NCBI GenBank assembly: GCA_964354345.1
Contig: CAYGZL010000140.1
Coordinates: forward strand, 1 to 29,960
Length of the DNA stretch: 29,960 nt
Reading direction: 5' to 3'
DNA from: CAYGZL01 sp964354345
Lineage (GTDB): Bacteria; Chloroflexota; Anaerolineae; Anaerolineales; UBA4823
The notes beneath the pieces were generated by a model. The model ran no database searches. It saw only the letters and a program-made list of their open reading frames with translations, and was not told the DNA's origin. A program made the translations under genes and the position numbers. Shown here one piece after another: positions 1-8,919 of this stretch; the stretch's first letter is position 1, and every line of letters begins with the position of its first letter.

Positions 1-220
1 TCTCGCCACAACCGTTAAGCGAGTACCAGGCAGCATAGACTCGCTCAGGCTGATTGCCACGCGGCCGAATAGCGGTCACGCCGGTGCGCACCGACCCGCG
101 CTCGGATTCGTGGATCAGGGTGGTATGCCCAACCCATACGCAGGGTACATCGGTAATGGCATTTAATGGACCGGGATCCCCATCGAAAGGGATGCCTGAC
201 TCACGTGCGCGAAGTTTCAT
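1..220 (-). CDS. P1 family peptidase (DmpA/S58 aminopeptidase-like), N-terminal part
   Basis: The reading frame begins at an ATG at 218-220 and stays open to the left edge, so only the first 73 residues are present. It opens MKLRARESGIPFDGDPGPLN and continues with AITDVPCVWVGHTTLI, an RTGVTAI segment and LNGCGE, the arrangement typical of the amino terminus of DmpA-like L-aminopeptidase/D-esterases. Family knowledge: these are N-terminal-nucleophile hydrolases that self-cleave into two chains and remove N-terminal residues from peptides or amides. The cleavage site and nucleophile lie outside the window. A purine-rich AGGAAGG lies just before the ATG. The gene is divergent from larE across about 350 bases. 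Family assignment is fairly firm; substrate is unknown. Confidence 0.8.
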   Translation of the reverse strand, partial: MKLRARESGIPFDGDPGPLNAITDVPCVWVGHTTLIHESERGSVRTGVTAIRPRGNQPERVYAAWYSLNGCGE

Positions 221-569
221 ACCTTCCTCGATTTAGTAGATGAACTTGATTAAGGGTAGCCACGGTGTTTCCATTCTACTTCGGATCCTGCCGCAGTGCG
301 CGTGAAATTCAGCGCTGGCTCTTCGCCTCGGTGAGCCAGGGTCTTGTATGGCTCGGTAGCCGCCAGTTTCTAGAGATCGCTCCGCCCATCGGATCAGCCA
401 CGGCGTGTTGTGCTATCTTTTAACCTCAAGAGGCTAAGAGAGAACGATCTCGAAACGATGTTATGAGCTCCATCACAGTATAATACGATGGCTTAAGTTA
501 CCAAAATTAACCCGGACCTACTGAACAAGGTAGGACAAGCTGTTAGCGTGTCTCTTAAAGGAGTCTGAT
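221..569. other. Divergent intergenic region, peptidase / larE
   Basis: This 349-base gene-free stretch separates the divergent peptidase and lar operon. A TATAAT hexamer at 479-484 faces larE, but no good -35 is seen 16-18 bases upstream. An inverted repeat CTGGCTC/GAGCCAG (315-321 and 333-339, 11-base loop) and a smaller one, CCTAC/GTAGG (about 517-534), are present. No T-run follows either, so they do not look like terminators. A nickel-responsive RNA or operator would make sense upstream of lar genes, but none is recognised here. Confidence 0.4.
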
Positions 570-1373
570 TTGATTCAAGAAAAACTAGAACATGTCCAGC
601 AGGCGCTGCGCGCACTGGACAGCGTGGCAGTGGCATACTCGGGCGGCGTGGACAGCTCCCTGCTGGCGCAGATCGCCCACTCGGTGCTGGGTGAAAAAGC
701 TGTCGCACTCACTGCGGTCTCGCCCAGCCTGGCGCACGCCGAGTTGGCAGAGGCTAAAATGATCGCCCACCTGATCGGCATCCGGCATGTCCTGCTGGAT
801 GCCCACGAGCTCGAAGATCCCCGCTACCAGGAAAACACACCGCTGCGTTGTTACTGGTGTAAAACCAATGTCTATGGGCTGCTGGTGGATTACGCCCGCC
901 ACAACCATTTTTCAGCCATCGTGGACGGCTTCAATGCCGATGACCTGCACGATACCCGACCCGGACGGAAGGCCGCCCTGGAATATGCCGTGCGCTCTCC
1001 CCTGCTGGAAGTGGGTATGACCAAAGCGGAAGTGCGCGAGCTGGCACGGGCAGCCGGGCTGCCCAACTGGAATAAGCCGGCCAAGGCCTGTTTGTCCTCG
1101 CGCATCCCCTACGGCACCCTGATCACACCGCAACTGCTGACCACCGTCGAGCGCGCCGAGTTGGCCCTCGAACGGCTGGGCATCCGTCAGGTGCGCGTGC
1201 GCCACCATGATAAAATTGCCCGCATCGAAGTTGAGGTGCAGGATTTTCCGACTGTGCTGGCGCACCAGTCCCGGATCGTTCATGAGCTGCGTGCGTTGGG
1301 CTTCACTTATATTACGCTAGATCTGGCCGGATACATGACCGGCAGTATGAATCTAAATACCGATGCAAACTGA
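570..1373 (+). CDS. larE: LarE: ATP-dependent sulfur transferase for nickel-pincer cofactor
   Basis: LarE adenylates the carboxylates of the pyridinium dicarboxylate mononucleotide made by LarB and converts them to thiocarboxylates, in the cytoplasm. The 267-residue protein has the PP-loop SGGVDSS at residues 24-30, the usual family length and the KACLSSR motif around C174, which matches the sulfur-donor cysteine of Lactiplantibacillus LarE. It also has C94 and C97 in RCYWCK. Three cysteines of this kind are known in LarE proteins that bind a [4Fe-4S] cluster and can turn over, unlike single-cysteine sacrificial LarE; that this one does so is inference. The start is TTG, chosen because AAAGGAG lies six bases upstream. 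The gene overlaps larB by 11 bases. Confidence 0.93.
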   Translation: MIQEKLEHVQQALRALDSVAVAYSGGVDSSLLAQIAHSVLGEKAVALTAVSPSLAHAELAEAKMIAHLIGIRHVLLDAHELEDPRYQENTPLRCYWCKTNVYGLLVDYARHNHFSAIVDGFNADDLHDTRPGRKAALEYAVRSPLLEVGMTKAEVRELARAAGLPNWNKPAKACLSSRIPYGTLITPQLLTTVERAELALERLGIRQVRVRHHDKIARIEVEVQDFPTVLAHQSRIVHELRALGFTYITLDLAGYMTGSMNLNTDAN

Positions 1374-2115
1374 ACATCTGCGCAAGATATTAGACGAGGT
1401 TGCGTCCGGCAAGCGCAGCATTGACCAGGCGCTGGAGGATTTGCGCGACCTGCCCTATGAAGATTTAGGCTTTGCTCGCCTGGATCATCACCGCACGCTG
1501 CGTACGGGCGTTCCGGAGGTAGTCTTCGGGCAGGGGAAAACGCCAGAGCAGGTGATACGGATTGTCGAACGGTTTGTAGAGCGCTCCGGGCGAGCCATCG
1601 TGACGCGCATCTCGCCCCAGGCGGTAGAGGCGGTACGGGCCAGTTATCCACAGGCGCATTATGATGATATCGCGCGGATGTTGACGGTGGGCGAGTTTCC
1701 CACACCAGAAGCCGGGCCGTATGCAGCGATCGTCTCAGCCGGGACCTCGGATATGCCAGTCGCCGAAGAGGCCGCCCGCACCTGTGAGCTACTCGGGACG
1801 CGCGTCGAGCGTGTGTACGACGCCGGAGTCGCCGGGCTGCACCGCTTACTGGACCGGCTGGACTTGATCCGAGGCGCCGAGGTGGTAGTAGCCGTGGCTG
1901 GAATGGAGGGGGCGCTGGCGACGGTGGTGGGCGGATTGGTGGCCTGCCCGGTGATCGCCGTGCCGACCAGCATCGGCTATGGAGCCAACTTCCAGGGCCT
2001 GTCAGCGCTGCTGACCATGCTCAACTCCTGCGTGCCGGGTGTGGCGGTAGTCAATATTGACAACGGTTTCGGCGCCGGGGCGCTGGCGCATATGATCGCC
2101 CGGAAAAGCCGATGA
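1363..2115 (+). CDS. larB: LarB: nicotinic acid adenine dinucleotide carboxylase/hydrolase
   Basis: LarB starts nickel-pincer nucleotide synthesis: it carboxylates C5 of the nicotinate ring of NaAD and hydrolyses the phosphoanhydride. The protein is 250 residues, the normal length, with a leading helical domain and a PurE-like (AIR carboxylase) core. The core is seen from SAGTSD (125-130), through MEGALATVVGGL (from 181), to PTSIGYG and NIDNGFGAGA. C223 in NSCVPG probably corresponds to the cysteine that binds the substrate ring covalently in characterised LarB. The gene starts inside the end of larE and its stop overlaps the larC start (ATGA), so the three lar genes appear translationally coupled. 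Identification is secure from the conserved motifs and the larE-larB-larC order. Confidence 0.95.
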   Translation: MQTEHLRKILDEVASGKRSIDQALEDLRDLPYEDLGFARLDHHRTLRTGVPEVVFGQGKTPEQVIRIVERFVERSGRAIVTRISPQAVEAVRASYPQAHYDDIARMLTVGEFPTPEAGPYAAIVSAGTSDMPVAEEAARTCELLGTRVERVYDAGVAGLHRLLDRLDLIRGAEVVVAVAGMEGALATVVGGLVACPVIAVPTSIGYGANFQGLSALLTMLNSCVPGVAVVNIDNGFGAGALAHMIARKSR

Positions 2116-3317
2116 AGCTCGCTTATTTCGATTGCATTGGCGGAGCTAGCGGCGACATGCTCCTGGCGGCATTGGTAGATGCCGGCGCAGCTGAAGAGAC
2201 ACTGGCGCAGGCTATCCAAGCATTAAACCTGCCTGGCTGCACGCTGGCTTTCACGCGGGTGATGAAAGGGGCGCTCTCGGCCTTACAGGCCCAGGTGACA
2301 ACACCACCCCAACCGGAACACCGCCACCTCGGCGACTTGTTGGCAATCCTGAATGCGGCTGAGCTGCCCATAGCCATCCAGAATCAGGCCGACAGAATTC
2401 TGCGTCGCCTGGGGCAGGTGGAAGCAGAAATCCACAATACACCCCTCGAGGAAGTGCACCTGCATGAACTGGGCGGCGACGATACTCTGATTGACATCGT
2501 CGGTGTGCTGGCTGGCCTGTGCGACCTGGGCATCGAGCAATCTATCGTCTCACCACTGCCACTCGGTCGCGGTTGGACTAAATCGGTGCATGGACAGCTG
2601 CCCCTGCCAGCGCCAGCCACGCTGGCTTTGCTGAAAGGTGTGCCCATCCAGCCGGTCGAGATCGAAATGGAAACAGTGACCCCCACCGGTGCAGCGCTGC
2701 TGACTGGCATCGCCACGCGCTTCGGCAACTTCCCGCTCATGACTCTACGGCGGGTCGGGTGTGGCGCCGGACGGCGCGACCTGCCTTTCCCGAATGTGAT
2801 CCGTTTGTGGGTGGGCGAAACGCAATCGACAACGATCGAACAAACTATGGAGGGGGGGTTGATAGTCGAGACATTGAATGTGATCGAAACCAACATTGAC
2901 GATATGAACCCGCAGATCTACGGTCACTTGATGGAGCGACTGCTGGCGCTCGGTGTGCTGGACGTGACTCTGAGCGCACTCCAAATGAAAAAGAATCGCC
3001 CGGCGACGCTGCTCAGCGTATTGTGCCGGTCCGAACAGGTTGTAGGAGTGATGGATGTGCTCTTTAGCGAGACAACCACCCTGGGTCTGCGCAAACAGAC
3101 TGTGGAACGGATCTGTTTACCCCGGCGGACGGCAACTGTCCAGACCGTTTATGGGCCAATTCGAGTCAAGATCACCCGCTGGCAGGATCGTGAGCGCTGC
3201 ATGCCGGAATATGAAGACTGCCGCCAGGCGGCCGGGAAGTATGGCGTACCGATTGCTGAAGTCATGCAAGCAGCGAAAACGGTCAGGTTAGCGGATGTCG
3301 CAGGGCATGCAGAGTGA
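2112..3317 (+). CDS. larC: LarC: nickel insertion protein (NPN cyclometallase)
   Basis: LarC inserts nickel into the dithiolated precursor in a CTP-dependent reaction to give nickel-pincer nucleotide. The 401-residue protein starts with the family signature FDCIGGASGDM and carries LEEVHLHELGGDDTLIDIVG near residues 112-131 and the TPTGAALLTGIA segment. Its C-terminal part (NIDDMNPQIYGHLMERL onward, with the PEYEDCRQAA motif) corresponds to LarC2. In Lactiplantibacillus plantarum LarC is made by a ribosomal frameshift joining larC1 and larC2; here one uninterrupted frame encodes both halves. It overlaps larB by four bases. LarA, the best-known user of the cofactor, is not encoded in the window. 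Confidence 0.94.
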   Translation: MKLAYFDCIGGASGDMLLAALVDAGAAEETLAQAIQALNLPGCTLAFTRVMKGALSALQAQVTTPPQPEHRHLGDLLAILNAAELPIAIQNQADRILRRLGQVEAEIHNTPLEEVHLHELGGDDTLIDIVGVLAGLCDLGIEQSIVSPLPLGRGWTKSVHGQLPLPAPATLALLKGVPIQPVEIEMETVTPTGAALLTGIATRFGNFPLMTLRRVGCGAGRRDLPFPNVIRLWVGETQSTTIEQTMEGGLIVETLNVIETNIDDMNPQIYGHLMERLLALGVLDVTLSALQMKKNRPATLLSVLCRSEQVVGVMDVLFSETTTLGLRKQTVERICLPRRTATVQTVYGPIRVKITRWQDRERCMPEYEDCRQAAGKYGVPIAEVMQAAKTVRLADVAGHAE

Positions 3318-3383
3318 GATTGCTTCCCATGTCGAAACCAGGCTTTGCCTGACGCTCGCAAAGTATAAAGAAGGAGAACTAGC

Positions 3384-6300
3384 ATGGCATTGACAGAGGA
3401 GTGGAGACACCGCATCGAACGCTGGCGCAATGTGCTGATCGAAAACCTGTACTATCCACTGGGTTCTATCGAACAAAGCGGGTATGCCACGACTGCCCAG
3501 CTAACCGCCGAAGAAGCCCTTGCGGGGAACTTCCAAGCGACGCCTCCCGGCACGCGCTGGGGGGCAAAATGGGAGTACGCCTGGTTCAAGGGCGAAATAA
3601 CACTGCCCGAGGCAGCCAGCGGTGAGCGGATCGTCGTAAGGCTCAACCCGGGCGGCGAAAGCCTGGTGTGGATCAATGGTCAGGTCGCGGGTTCGGTTGG
3701 TTGGGGGCACAAGGAGATCACCCTGAGTCGCAAAGGCAAACCTGGCGAGCATTTCGAGCTATTGATCGAGGCTTATGCCGGGCATGGCAAAATAAATACC
3801 GGCGAAGGACCCCTACCTTTCGGCAAGGAAAGTGTGCCTGAACCAGGGCCAACTCAGACGGCGGTTGGCGAAAGCACTTATGGCGTGTGGCGCGAGGAAG
3901 CCTACCAGCTGGCGATTGATCTTTATACCCTGTACGAACTGCGCGGCAAGCTCGAGCCAAGTTCCTTGCGCCAGGCGGATATTGATCAGGGTTTGATGGA
4001 TGCTACGTTGATCCTGGATTTAGAGCTGCCCGAAGCGGAGATGCTGGCCACGGTGTGCGCCGCTCGTCAGCGCCTTGCGCCTCTCCTGCAGTGCGTTAAC
4101 GGGACAACCGCTCCGACTCTGTATACCTTCGGCCATGCACACATTGATGTGGCCTGGCTGTGGCCGTGGGCCGAGACGGAACGGAAAATGGCCCGCACTG
4201 TCATTAACCAGCTTGTGTTATTCCCAGAATACCCTGAATTCAAATTCCTGCAAAGCCAGCCACATTTATACGTGATGCTTAAAGAGCGTTATCCTGAATT
4301 ATATGAACGCTTCAAAGCAGCCGTCCAGGCGGGTCAGGTGATTGCCGACGGGGCGATGTGGGTTGAAGCTGACACCAACATCAGCGGCGGTGAAAGCCTG
4401 ATTCGCCAGGTTGTTTATGGCAGGCGATTTTTCAAAGAAGAGCTGGGAGTGGACAGCAAAGTGTTATGGCTGCCGGATGTGTTCGGCTATTCGGGAGCGT
4501 TGCCGCAAATCCTGCATGGCTGCGGCTGTATCGGCTTCGCCACACAAAAGATCACCTGGGCTTACGGCGGCGGCGACCCCTTCCCCTACAACACCTTCCT
4601 GTGGGAAGGCATTGATGGCACTACGATCCCGGCCCATATTTTCTATGATTACAACAGCCACACCATTCCCAGCCAGGTAATCGAGCGTTGGAACGCCCGC
4701 TTGCAGAAGAACGGCATCCGTTCGCTGCTGCTCTCTTTTGGATGGGGCGACGGCGGTGGTGGACCGACTCGCGACCACCTGGAGTTCCTGCGCCGTGAAA
4801 AGGATCTGGAGGGGATGCCGCGCCTGCGTCTATCTTCACCGGAAGAATTTTTCCGAGATTTAGCAGCCCAGGGATTGCCCAGGGAACGCTACGTGGGTGA
4901 GCTATACTTCCAGGCGCACCGTGGCACCTACACCTCTCAGGCGCGCACCAAGCAAGGCAACCGGCGCAGTGAGTTTGCCTTGCGTGAAGCCGAGCTGTGG
5001 GGCAGCGCGGCGCGGGCTTTGACTCAATATAACTTTAACCCGCAAACTTTATGGCCAGCCTGGAAACGGGTGATGCTGAACCAGTTTCACGATATCTTAC
5101 CCGGTTCCTCCATCCAGCGTGTCTACGAAGAAGCTGAAGCCGAATTTACGAAAGCCATTGCTGAGGCCAACCAGGCGGCGCAGGCGGCTGCAGAGGCATT
5201 GCAAAAAAGTAACCCTTCTGCGACCAATCCAGAAACAGCGGTGACTGTCTTCAATTCGCTGTCCTGGCCACGTTCAGTGCTGGTCGAGGCACCCGGCGGG
5301 CCAGTTGAGGTGCAGGCGCCTCCCTGTGGTTGGATGACTGTCGCTCTGCAACACGCTGACCAACCTGCGAGGGGCCATGCCAGCGCGGGATGGGACGCAA
5401 CCAGACAATGCTACTATCTGGAAAACAAGCGCCTGCGCGCCGAATTCAATCCGCGCGGTGAGTTGGTCAGCCTGTTGGATCACACCAGCCAACATGAAGC
5501 AATGGCTGCGCCAGGCAACTGCTTCCACCTGTACAAGGATATCCCCGACAATTGGGACGCCTGGGATCTCAACAGCATGACCGAACAGGTTCCGGTGGCA
5601 ATCGACGAACCGGTGGCGATTGAAGTGACCAGCAGTGGTCCCCTGGTGGTGCGCCTGCGGCTGACCCGTAAGCTCCACCAGTCGACGTTGACCCAGGATA
5701 TCAGCCTGCACAGCGGTGGTCAACGGATTGAGTTCGCCACCACCATCGACTGGCAGGAAAGTCACAAGTTGTTAAAAGTGTCATTCCCGGTGAATATCCA
5801 CGCCAACGAGGCGATCCATGAAATTCAATTTGGTCATCTGCGCCGCCCGAATCACCGCTCGAGACCTTTTGACGCCGACCGTTTTGAGGTGTGCAATAAC
5901 AAGTGGAGCGCCCTTGTGGAGGAGAACCGCGGCGTGGCTATATTGAACGACAGCAAATACGGCTTAAGCGTGAACGGCAACAGTCTGAATCTAACCTTGC
6001 TCAAATCGGCCGTAGCGCCGGACATGACCGCCGACAGAGGCTTACAAACCTTCACCTATGCCATCTACGCCTGGACTGGCAGCCTGGTTGAAAGCCAGGT
6101 GGTGCGCGAAGCCTATGAGTTGAATACCCCCGTGTTGGTTTTACCAGGCGCTGGCGGAGAAAAATCCTTGTTCAGCCTGGATGCGTCGCATATCATCCTG
6201 GAGACTGTCAAACCGGCCGAGGACGGTTCGCCAGATGTAATCGTAAGACTATACGAGGCAATGCGCTCCTCCACTCACTGCACATTGACTACAACACTGC

Positions 6301-6428
6301 CTGTGAAAAGCGTTGCCCAAACCGACATGCTGGAAGAAAATCCTGAAGAAATCCCCTGCGCAGGGAGCCAAATTCCCCTGGATTTCCGACCCTTTGAGAT
6401 TAAGACCCTCCGATTGAGGCTGGAGTGA
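3384..6428 (+). CDS. Alpha-mannosidase, glycoside hydrolase family 38
   Basis: A 1014-residue retaining alpha-mannosidase expected to release mannose from alpha-mannosides in the cytoplasm; no signal peptide is visible. An N-terminal beta-rich region (about 1-235) precedes the catalytic domain. GHAHIDVAWLW (250-260) gives zinc ligands H253 and D255. LPDVFGYSGALPQIL (from 363) holds the probable nucleophile D365, HRGTYTSQ (512-519) gives a likely further zinc-ligand histidine, and QFHDILPGSS (567-576) is the usual family motif. The C-terminal part is the GH38 beta-sandwich. AAGGAG at 3371-3376 sits seven bases before the ATG. It lies 66 bases after larC on the same strand, so it may be cotranscribed, but no functional link to nickel cofactor is evident. 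Family is secure; the exact mannoside is not known. Confidence 0.93.
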   Translation: MALTEEWRHRIERWRNVLIENLYYPLGSIEQSGYATTAQLTAEEALAGNFQATPPGTRWGAKWEYAWFKGEITLPEAASGERIVVRLNPGGESLVWINGQVAGSVGWGHKEITLSRKGKPGEHFELLIEAYAGHGKINTGEGPLPFGKESVPEPGPTQTAVGESTYGVWREEAYQLAIDLYTLYELRGKLEPSSLRQADIDQGLMDATLILDLELPEAEMLATVCAARQRLAPLLQCVNGTTAPTLYTFGHAHIDVAWLWPWAETERKMARTVINQLVLFPEYPEFKFLQSQPHLYVMLKERYPELYERFKAAVQAGQVIADGAMWVEADTNISGGESLIRQVVYGRRFFKEELGVDSKVLWLPDVFGYSGALPQILHGCGCIGFATQKITWAYGGGDPFPYNTFLWEGIDGTTIPAHIFYDYNSHTIPSQVIERWNARLQKNGIRSLLLSFGWGDGGGGPTRDHLEFLRREKDLEGMPRLRLSSPEEFFRDLAAQGLPRERYVGELYFQAHRGTYTSQARTKQGNRRSEFALREAELWGSAARALTQYNFNPQTLWPAWKRVMLNQFHDILPGSSIQRVYEEAEAEFTKAIAEANQAAQAAAEALQKSNPSATNPETAVTVFNSLSWPRSVLVEAPGGPVEVQAPPCGWMTVALQHADQPARGHASAGWDATRQCYYLENKRLRAEFNPRGELVSLLDHTSQHEAMAAPGNCFHLYKDIPDNWDAWDLNSMTEQVPVAIDEPVAIEVTSSGPLVVRLRLTRKLHQSTLTQDISLHSGGQRIEFATTIDWQESHKLLKVSFPVNIHANEAIHEIQFGHLRRPNHRSRPFDADRFEVCNNKWSALVEENRGVAILNDSKYGLSVNGNSLNLTLLKSAVAPDMTADRGLQTFTYAIYAWTGSLVESQVVREAYELNTPVLVLPGAGGEKSLFSLDASHIILETVKPAEDGSPDVIVRLYEAMRSSTHCTLTTTLPVKSVAQTDMLEENPEEIPCAGSQIPLDFRPFEIKTLRLRLE

Positions 6429-6482
6429 GTTGCTTGGGATTGATGTTTACTCCAATAGACGATTGAGCAACTGGAGAAGTGG

Positions 6483-7490
6483 ATGCCAAACCCAAAAACG
6501 ATGCGCGCAATGGTCTTAGAAGCCCCCCACCAGCCGCTGAAACTGCTGCATGTGCCTGTACCAGAGCCAGGCTCGGAGCAGATCTTAATCCGGGTGAAAG
6601 CCTGTGGGGTTTGCCGCACTGACCTGCATATCCTGGATGGCGAATTAAGTGCACCCAGGCTCCCTTTAATCATGGGGCACCAGATCGTCGGTCAGGTTGT
6701 CGGGAGAGGCGAGAATGCTTCTCGATTTAATATCGGGCAGCGCGTCGGAGTCCCCTGGCTAGGTTCAACAGATGGCGATTGTCGCTATTGCCAGCGCGGC
6801 CTGGAGAACCTGTGTCAGGCGCCAAAATTTACTGGCTACACCCTCGATGGCGGTTTTGCTGAATACACCGTCGCAGACCAGCGCTATGCCTTCCCTTTGC
6901 CGGAATCCTACAGCGATAGCCAAGCGGCGCCCTTGCTGTGCGCCGGATTGATCGGCTACCGGACTTATCGCCTGGCCGGGGAATTTGTAGAAAGCTTGGG
7001 AATCTACGGTTTTGGAGCTGCTGCGCACATCGTCGCTCAAGTCGCCCGCTACCAGGGTAAACGCATCTATGCCTTCACCCGACCCGGCGACCGTCCGGCG
7101 CAGGAATTTGCCCGGCAATTGGGCGCCGTGTGGGCCGGCGACTCAGGCCAACAACCTCCGGAACGCCTGGATGCAGCATTGATCTTTGCCCCGGTGGGTT
7201 CGTTGATCGTGGATGCGTTACACGCCACGGCGCCGGGCGGTGTGGTGGTGTGCGGAGGGATTCATATGAGCGATATTCCCTCTTTCCCATATCGATTGCT
7301 GTGGGAAGAGCGGAGTATCCGCTCTGTGGCTAACCTGACCCGCCAGGACGGTGAAGAGTTCCTGGCACTCGCCGCACAGATACTGATCAAGATCGCAGTG
7401 CAGCCTTTCGCATTGGATGAAGCCAACCTGGCGCTGGAACGCCTGAGGCAGGGGCAAATCCAGGGCGCGGCGGTGCTGGTGATTGAATGA
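6483..7490 (+). CDS. Zinc-type alcohol dehydrogenase (MDR superfamily)
   Basis: A 335-residue medium-chain dehydrogenase expected to oxidise an alcohol or reduce an aldehyde with NAD(P). The catalytic-zinc ligands appear intact: C44 in ACGVCRTDLH, H66 in GHQIVG and C153 in LLCAGLIGYR. The cofactor loop is GIYGFGAAAH. The structural-zinc lobe is incomplete: the usual four-cysteine pattern is DGDCRYCQRGLENLC, with D97 where the first cysteine is expected and C100, C103 and C111 retained. GHQ in place of the common GHE is also seen in related subfamilies. The gene follows the mannosidase by 54 bases. The substrate cannot be told from sequence. Confidence 0.85.
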   Translation: MPNPKTMRAMVLEAPHQPLKLLHVPVPEPGSEQILIRVKACGVCRTDLHILDGELSAPRLPLIMGHQIVGQVVGRGENASRFNIGQRVGVPWLGSTDGDCRYCQRGLENLCQAPKFTGYTLDGGFAEYTVADQRYAFPLPESYSDSQAAPLLCAGLIGYRTYRLAGEFVESLGIYGFGAAAHIVAQVARYQGKRIYAFTRPGDRPAQEFARQLGAVWAGDSGQQPPERLDAALIFAPVGSLIVDALHATAPGGVVVCGGIHMSDIPSFPYRLLWEERSIRSVANLTRQDGEEFLALAAQILIKIAVQPFALDEANLALERLRQGQIQGAAVLVIE

Positions 7491-7549
7491 AATCGAACAC
7501 TACCTGCCGCTCTATGCCCCTGCAGGCTATCGCTCGCAAACCGTGACCT

Positions 7550-8773
7550 ATGACGCTTGACTTGACTCTGGCCGCCCTGACTTATGGTGGCGACGCGATG
7601 GGACGCTTACCGGATGGACGGGCGGTCTTCGTGCCTTTTGCACTGCCAGGCGAAACCGTGCGGGTGCGCGTGACCGAAGAAAAACGTGGTCATGCCCGGG
7701 CTGAACTGCTGGAGGTGCTCAACCCCTCTCCCCGGCGCATCCGGCCGCGCTGCCGCCATTTCGGCATCTGCGGCGGCTGCCACTACCAGCACCTGGCTTA
7801 TGCTGCACAACTGGAAGCGAAAACTGCCATCCTGACCGAACAACTGGAGCGAATCGGTGGAGTGCTTGATCCGCCAATCCGACCAGTGGTGCCTTCACCG
7901 AATGAATTCAATTACCGGAATCATGTTCAATTTCACCTGGATAGTGCGGGGCGACTGGGATATCATCGTGCCCTGGCGAATGAGGTGCATGCCATCCAGG
8001 AGTGTTTTTTACCTGAAGAAGCGATCAACGCGGTCTGGCCGCAGCTTGATTTTGAAAATATACCTGGGTTGGAGCGGATTGGCCTGCGCCTGGGCGCGGA
8101 GGGAGAACTGCAGCTCATCCTGGAAAGCAACGATCCCCAGCCGCCAGAGTTCAGCGTGGAGGAAATGGCGCTTTCCGCAGTCCATCTCAGCCCGGCAGGC
8201 ACCCTGGTTTTAGCTGGCAGCGAGGCGGTTGTGATGGAAGCCCTGGGCCGGCCTTTCAAGGTGTCGGCGGGGTCATTCTTTCAGGTGAATACGCCCATGG
8301 CTGAGGTGATGATCACTCACTTATTAGATATCCTGCCCCTGACACGCAAGACGACGGTGTTGGATGTCTATTGCGGCGTCGGGCTTTTCAGTGCTTTCCT
8401 GGCGGAGCGAACCGGCCGGCTGATCGGGATTGAATCGGCTGCCAGTGCATGCCAGGATTTTATGGCCAACCTGGATGAATTTGAAACCGTCGAGCTCTAC
8501 GAAGCCTCAGCGGAGCAGGCGCTGCCGCTGCTTGCCATTCACCCCGATATCGTGGTGGTTGATCCACCCCGGGCGGGCCTGGACCGCTATGTCCTGGATC
8601 GCTTTCTGGAGATGCAGGCGCCCATCCTGGCCTATGTCTCGTGCGATCCGGCGACGCTGGCGCGGGACGCCCGCAGGCTGGCAGGCGGGGGTTATCAGCT
8701 TACGCAAATTACTCCTTTCGATCTATTCCCACAAACTTATCATATCGAAAGCATCAGCATCTGGGAACGGTGA
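7550..8773 (+). CDS. 23S rRNA (uracil-C5)-methyltransferase, RlmD/TrmA family
   Basis: A 407-residue SAM-dependent RNA methyltransferase that should make 5-methyluridine in 23S rRNA. A TRAM domain fills about residues 1-60. C68, C74 and C77 (the C-x5-C-x2-C pattern) with C152 are the likely [4Fe-4S] ligands known from RlmD. The SAM site is LDVYCGVGLF (271-280). DPPRAGLD (338-345) and SCDP (364-367), with nucleophile C365, complete the active site, followed by DLFPQTYHIE. Chloroflexota and Firmicutes members may act on U747 as well as U1939, so the site is left open (rlmD or rlmCD). The ATG start lacks a clear ribosome binding site but fits the beginning of the TRAM domain. Confidence 0.9.
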   Translation: MTLDLTLAALTYGGDAMGRLPDGRAVFVPFALPGETVRVRVTEEKRGHARAELLEVLNPSPRRIRPRCRHFGICGGCHYQHLAYAAQLEAKTAILTEQLERIGGVLDPPIRPVVPSPNEFNYRNHVQFHLDSAGRLGYHRALANEVHAIQECFLPEEAINAVWPQLDFENIPGLERIGLRLGAEGELQLILESNDPQPPEFSVEEMALSAVHLSPAGTLVLAGSEAVVMEALGRPFKVSAGSFFQVNTPMAEVMITHLLDILPLTRKTTVLDVYCGVGLFSAFLAERTGRLIGIESAASACQDFMANLDEFETVELYEASAEQALPLLAIHPDIVVVDPPRAGLDRYVLDRFLEMQAPILAYVSCDPATLARDARRLAGGGYQLTQITPFDLFPQTYHIESISIWER

Positions 8774-8856
8774 GAGCAGATGGTTTGGACGGGAAGTGCT
8801 GTTCCGCGGGGGCTAAACAAGCTTAAATAGACTGCCAGGCAAGTTTGTAAAAACTG

Positions 8857-8885
8857 TTGACAAGCCAGCAAAACCTCGATATAAT
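8857..8885 (+). promoter_or_regulatory. Consensus sigma-70 promoter
   Basis: TTGACA at 8857-8862 and TATAAT at 8880-8885 are both perfect hexamers with a 17-base spacer. Transcription would begin near 8892, inside the adjacent palindrome, and read into the FtsK-like gene at 8920. A promoter this strong normally needs a repressor, which fits the operator directly downstream. Confidence 0.92.
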
Positions 8886-8899
8886 AGAACATTAGTTCT
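8886..8899. promoter_or_regulatory. LexA-like operator (SOS box, GAAC-N4-GTTC type)
   Basis: AGAACATTAGTTCT is a perfect 14-base inverted repeat (five-base arms, four-base centre) abutting the TATAAT hexamer and covering the predicted transcription start. GAAC-N4-GTTC is the core of the LexA box of Bacillus and other Gram-positives. Position and sequence suggest LexA repression of the following two genes; that this organism's LexA uses this motif is inference. A second small palindrome, ATTAGTTCTAAT, overlaps it (8891-8902). Confidence 0.7.
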
Positions 8900-8919
8900 A
8901 ATTTATCGAGGACACTTTG

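Noticed and set aside
221..569. Nickel/cobalt riboswitch upstream of larE
   Set aside because: No recognisable conserved core; only short unrelated inverted repeats are present.
5274..5765. 163-residue minus-strand frame within the mannosidase gene
   Set aside because: Antisense to a clear GH38 coding sequence; no start signal.
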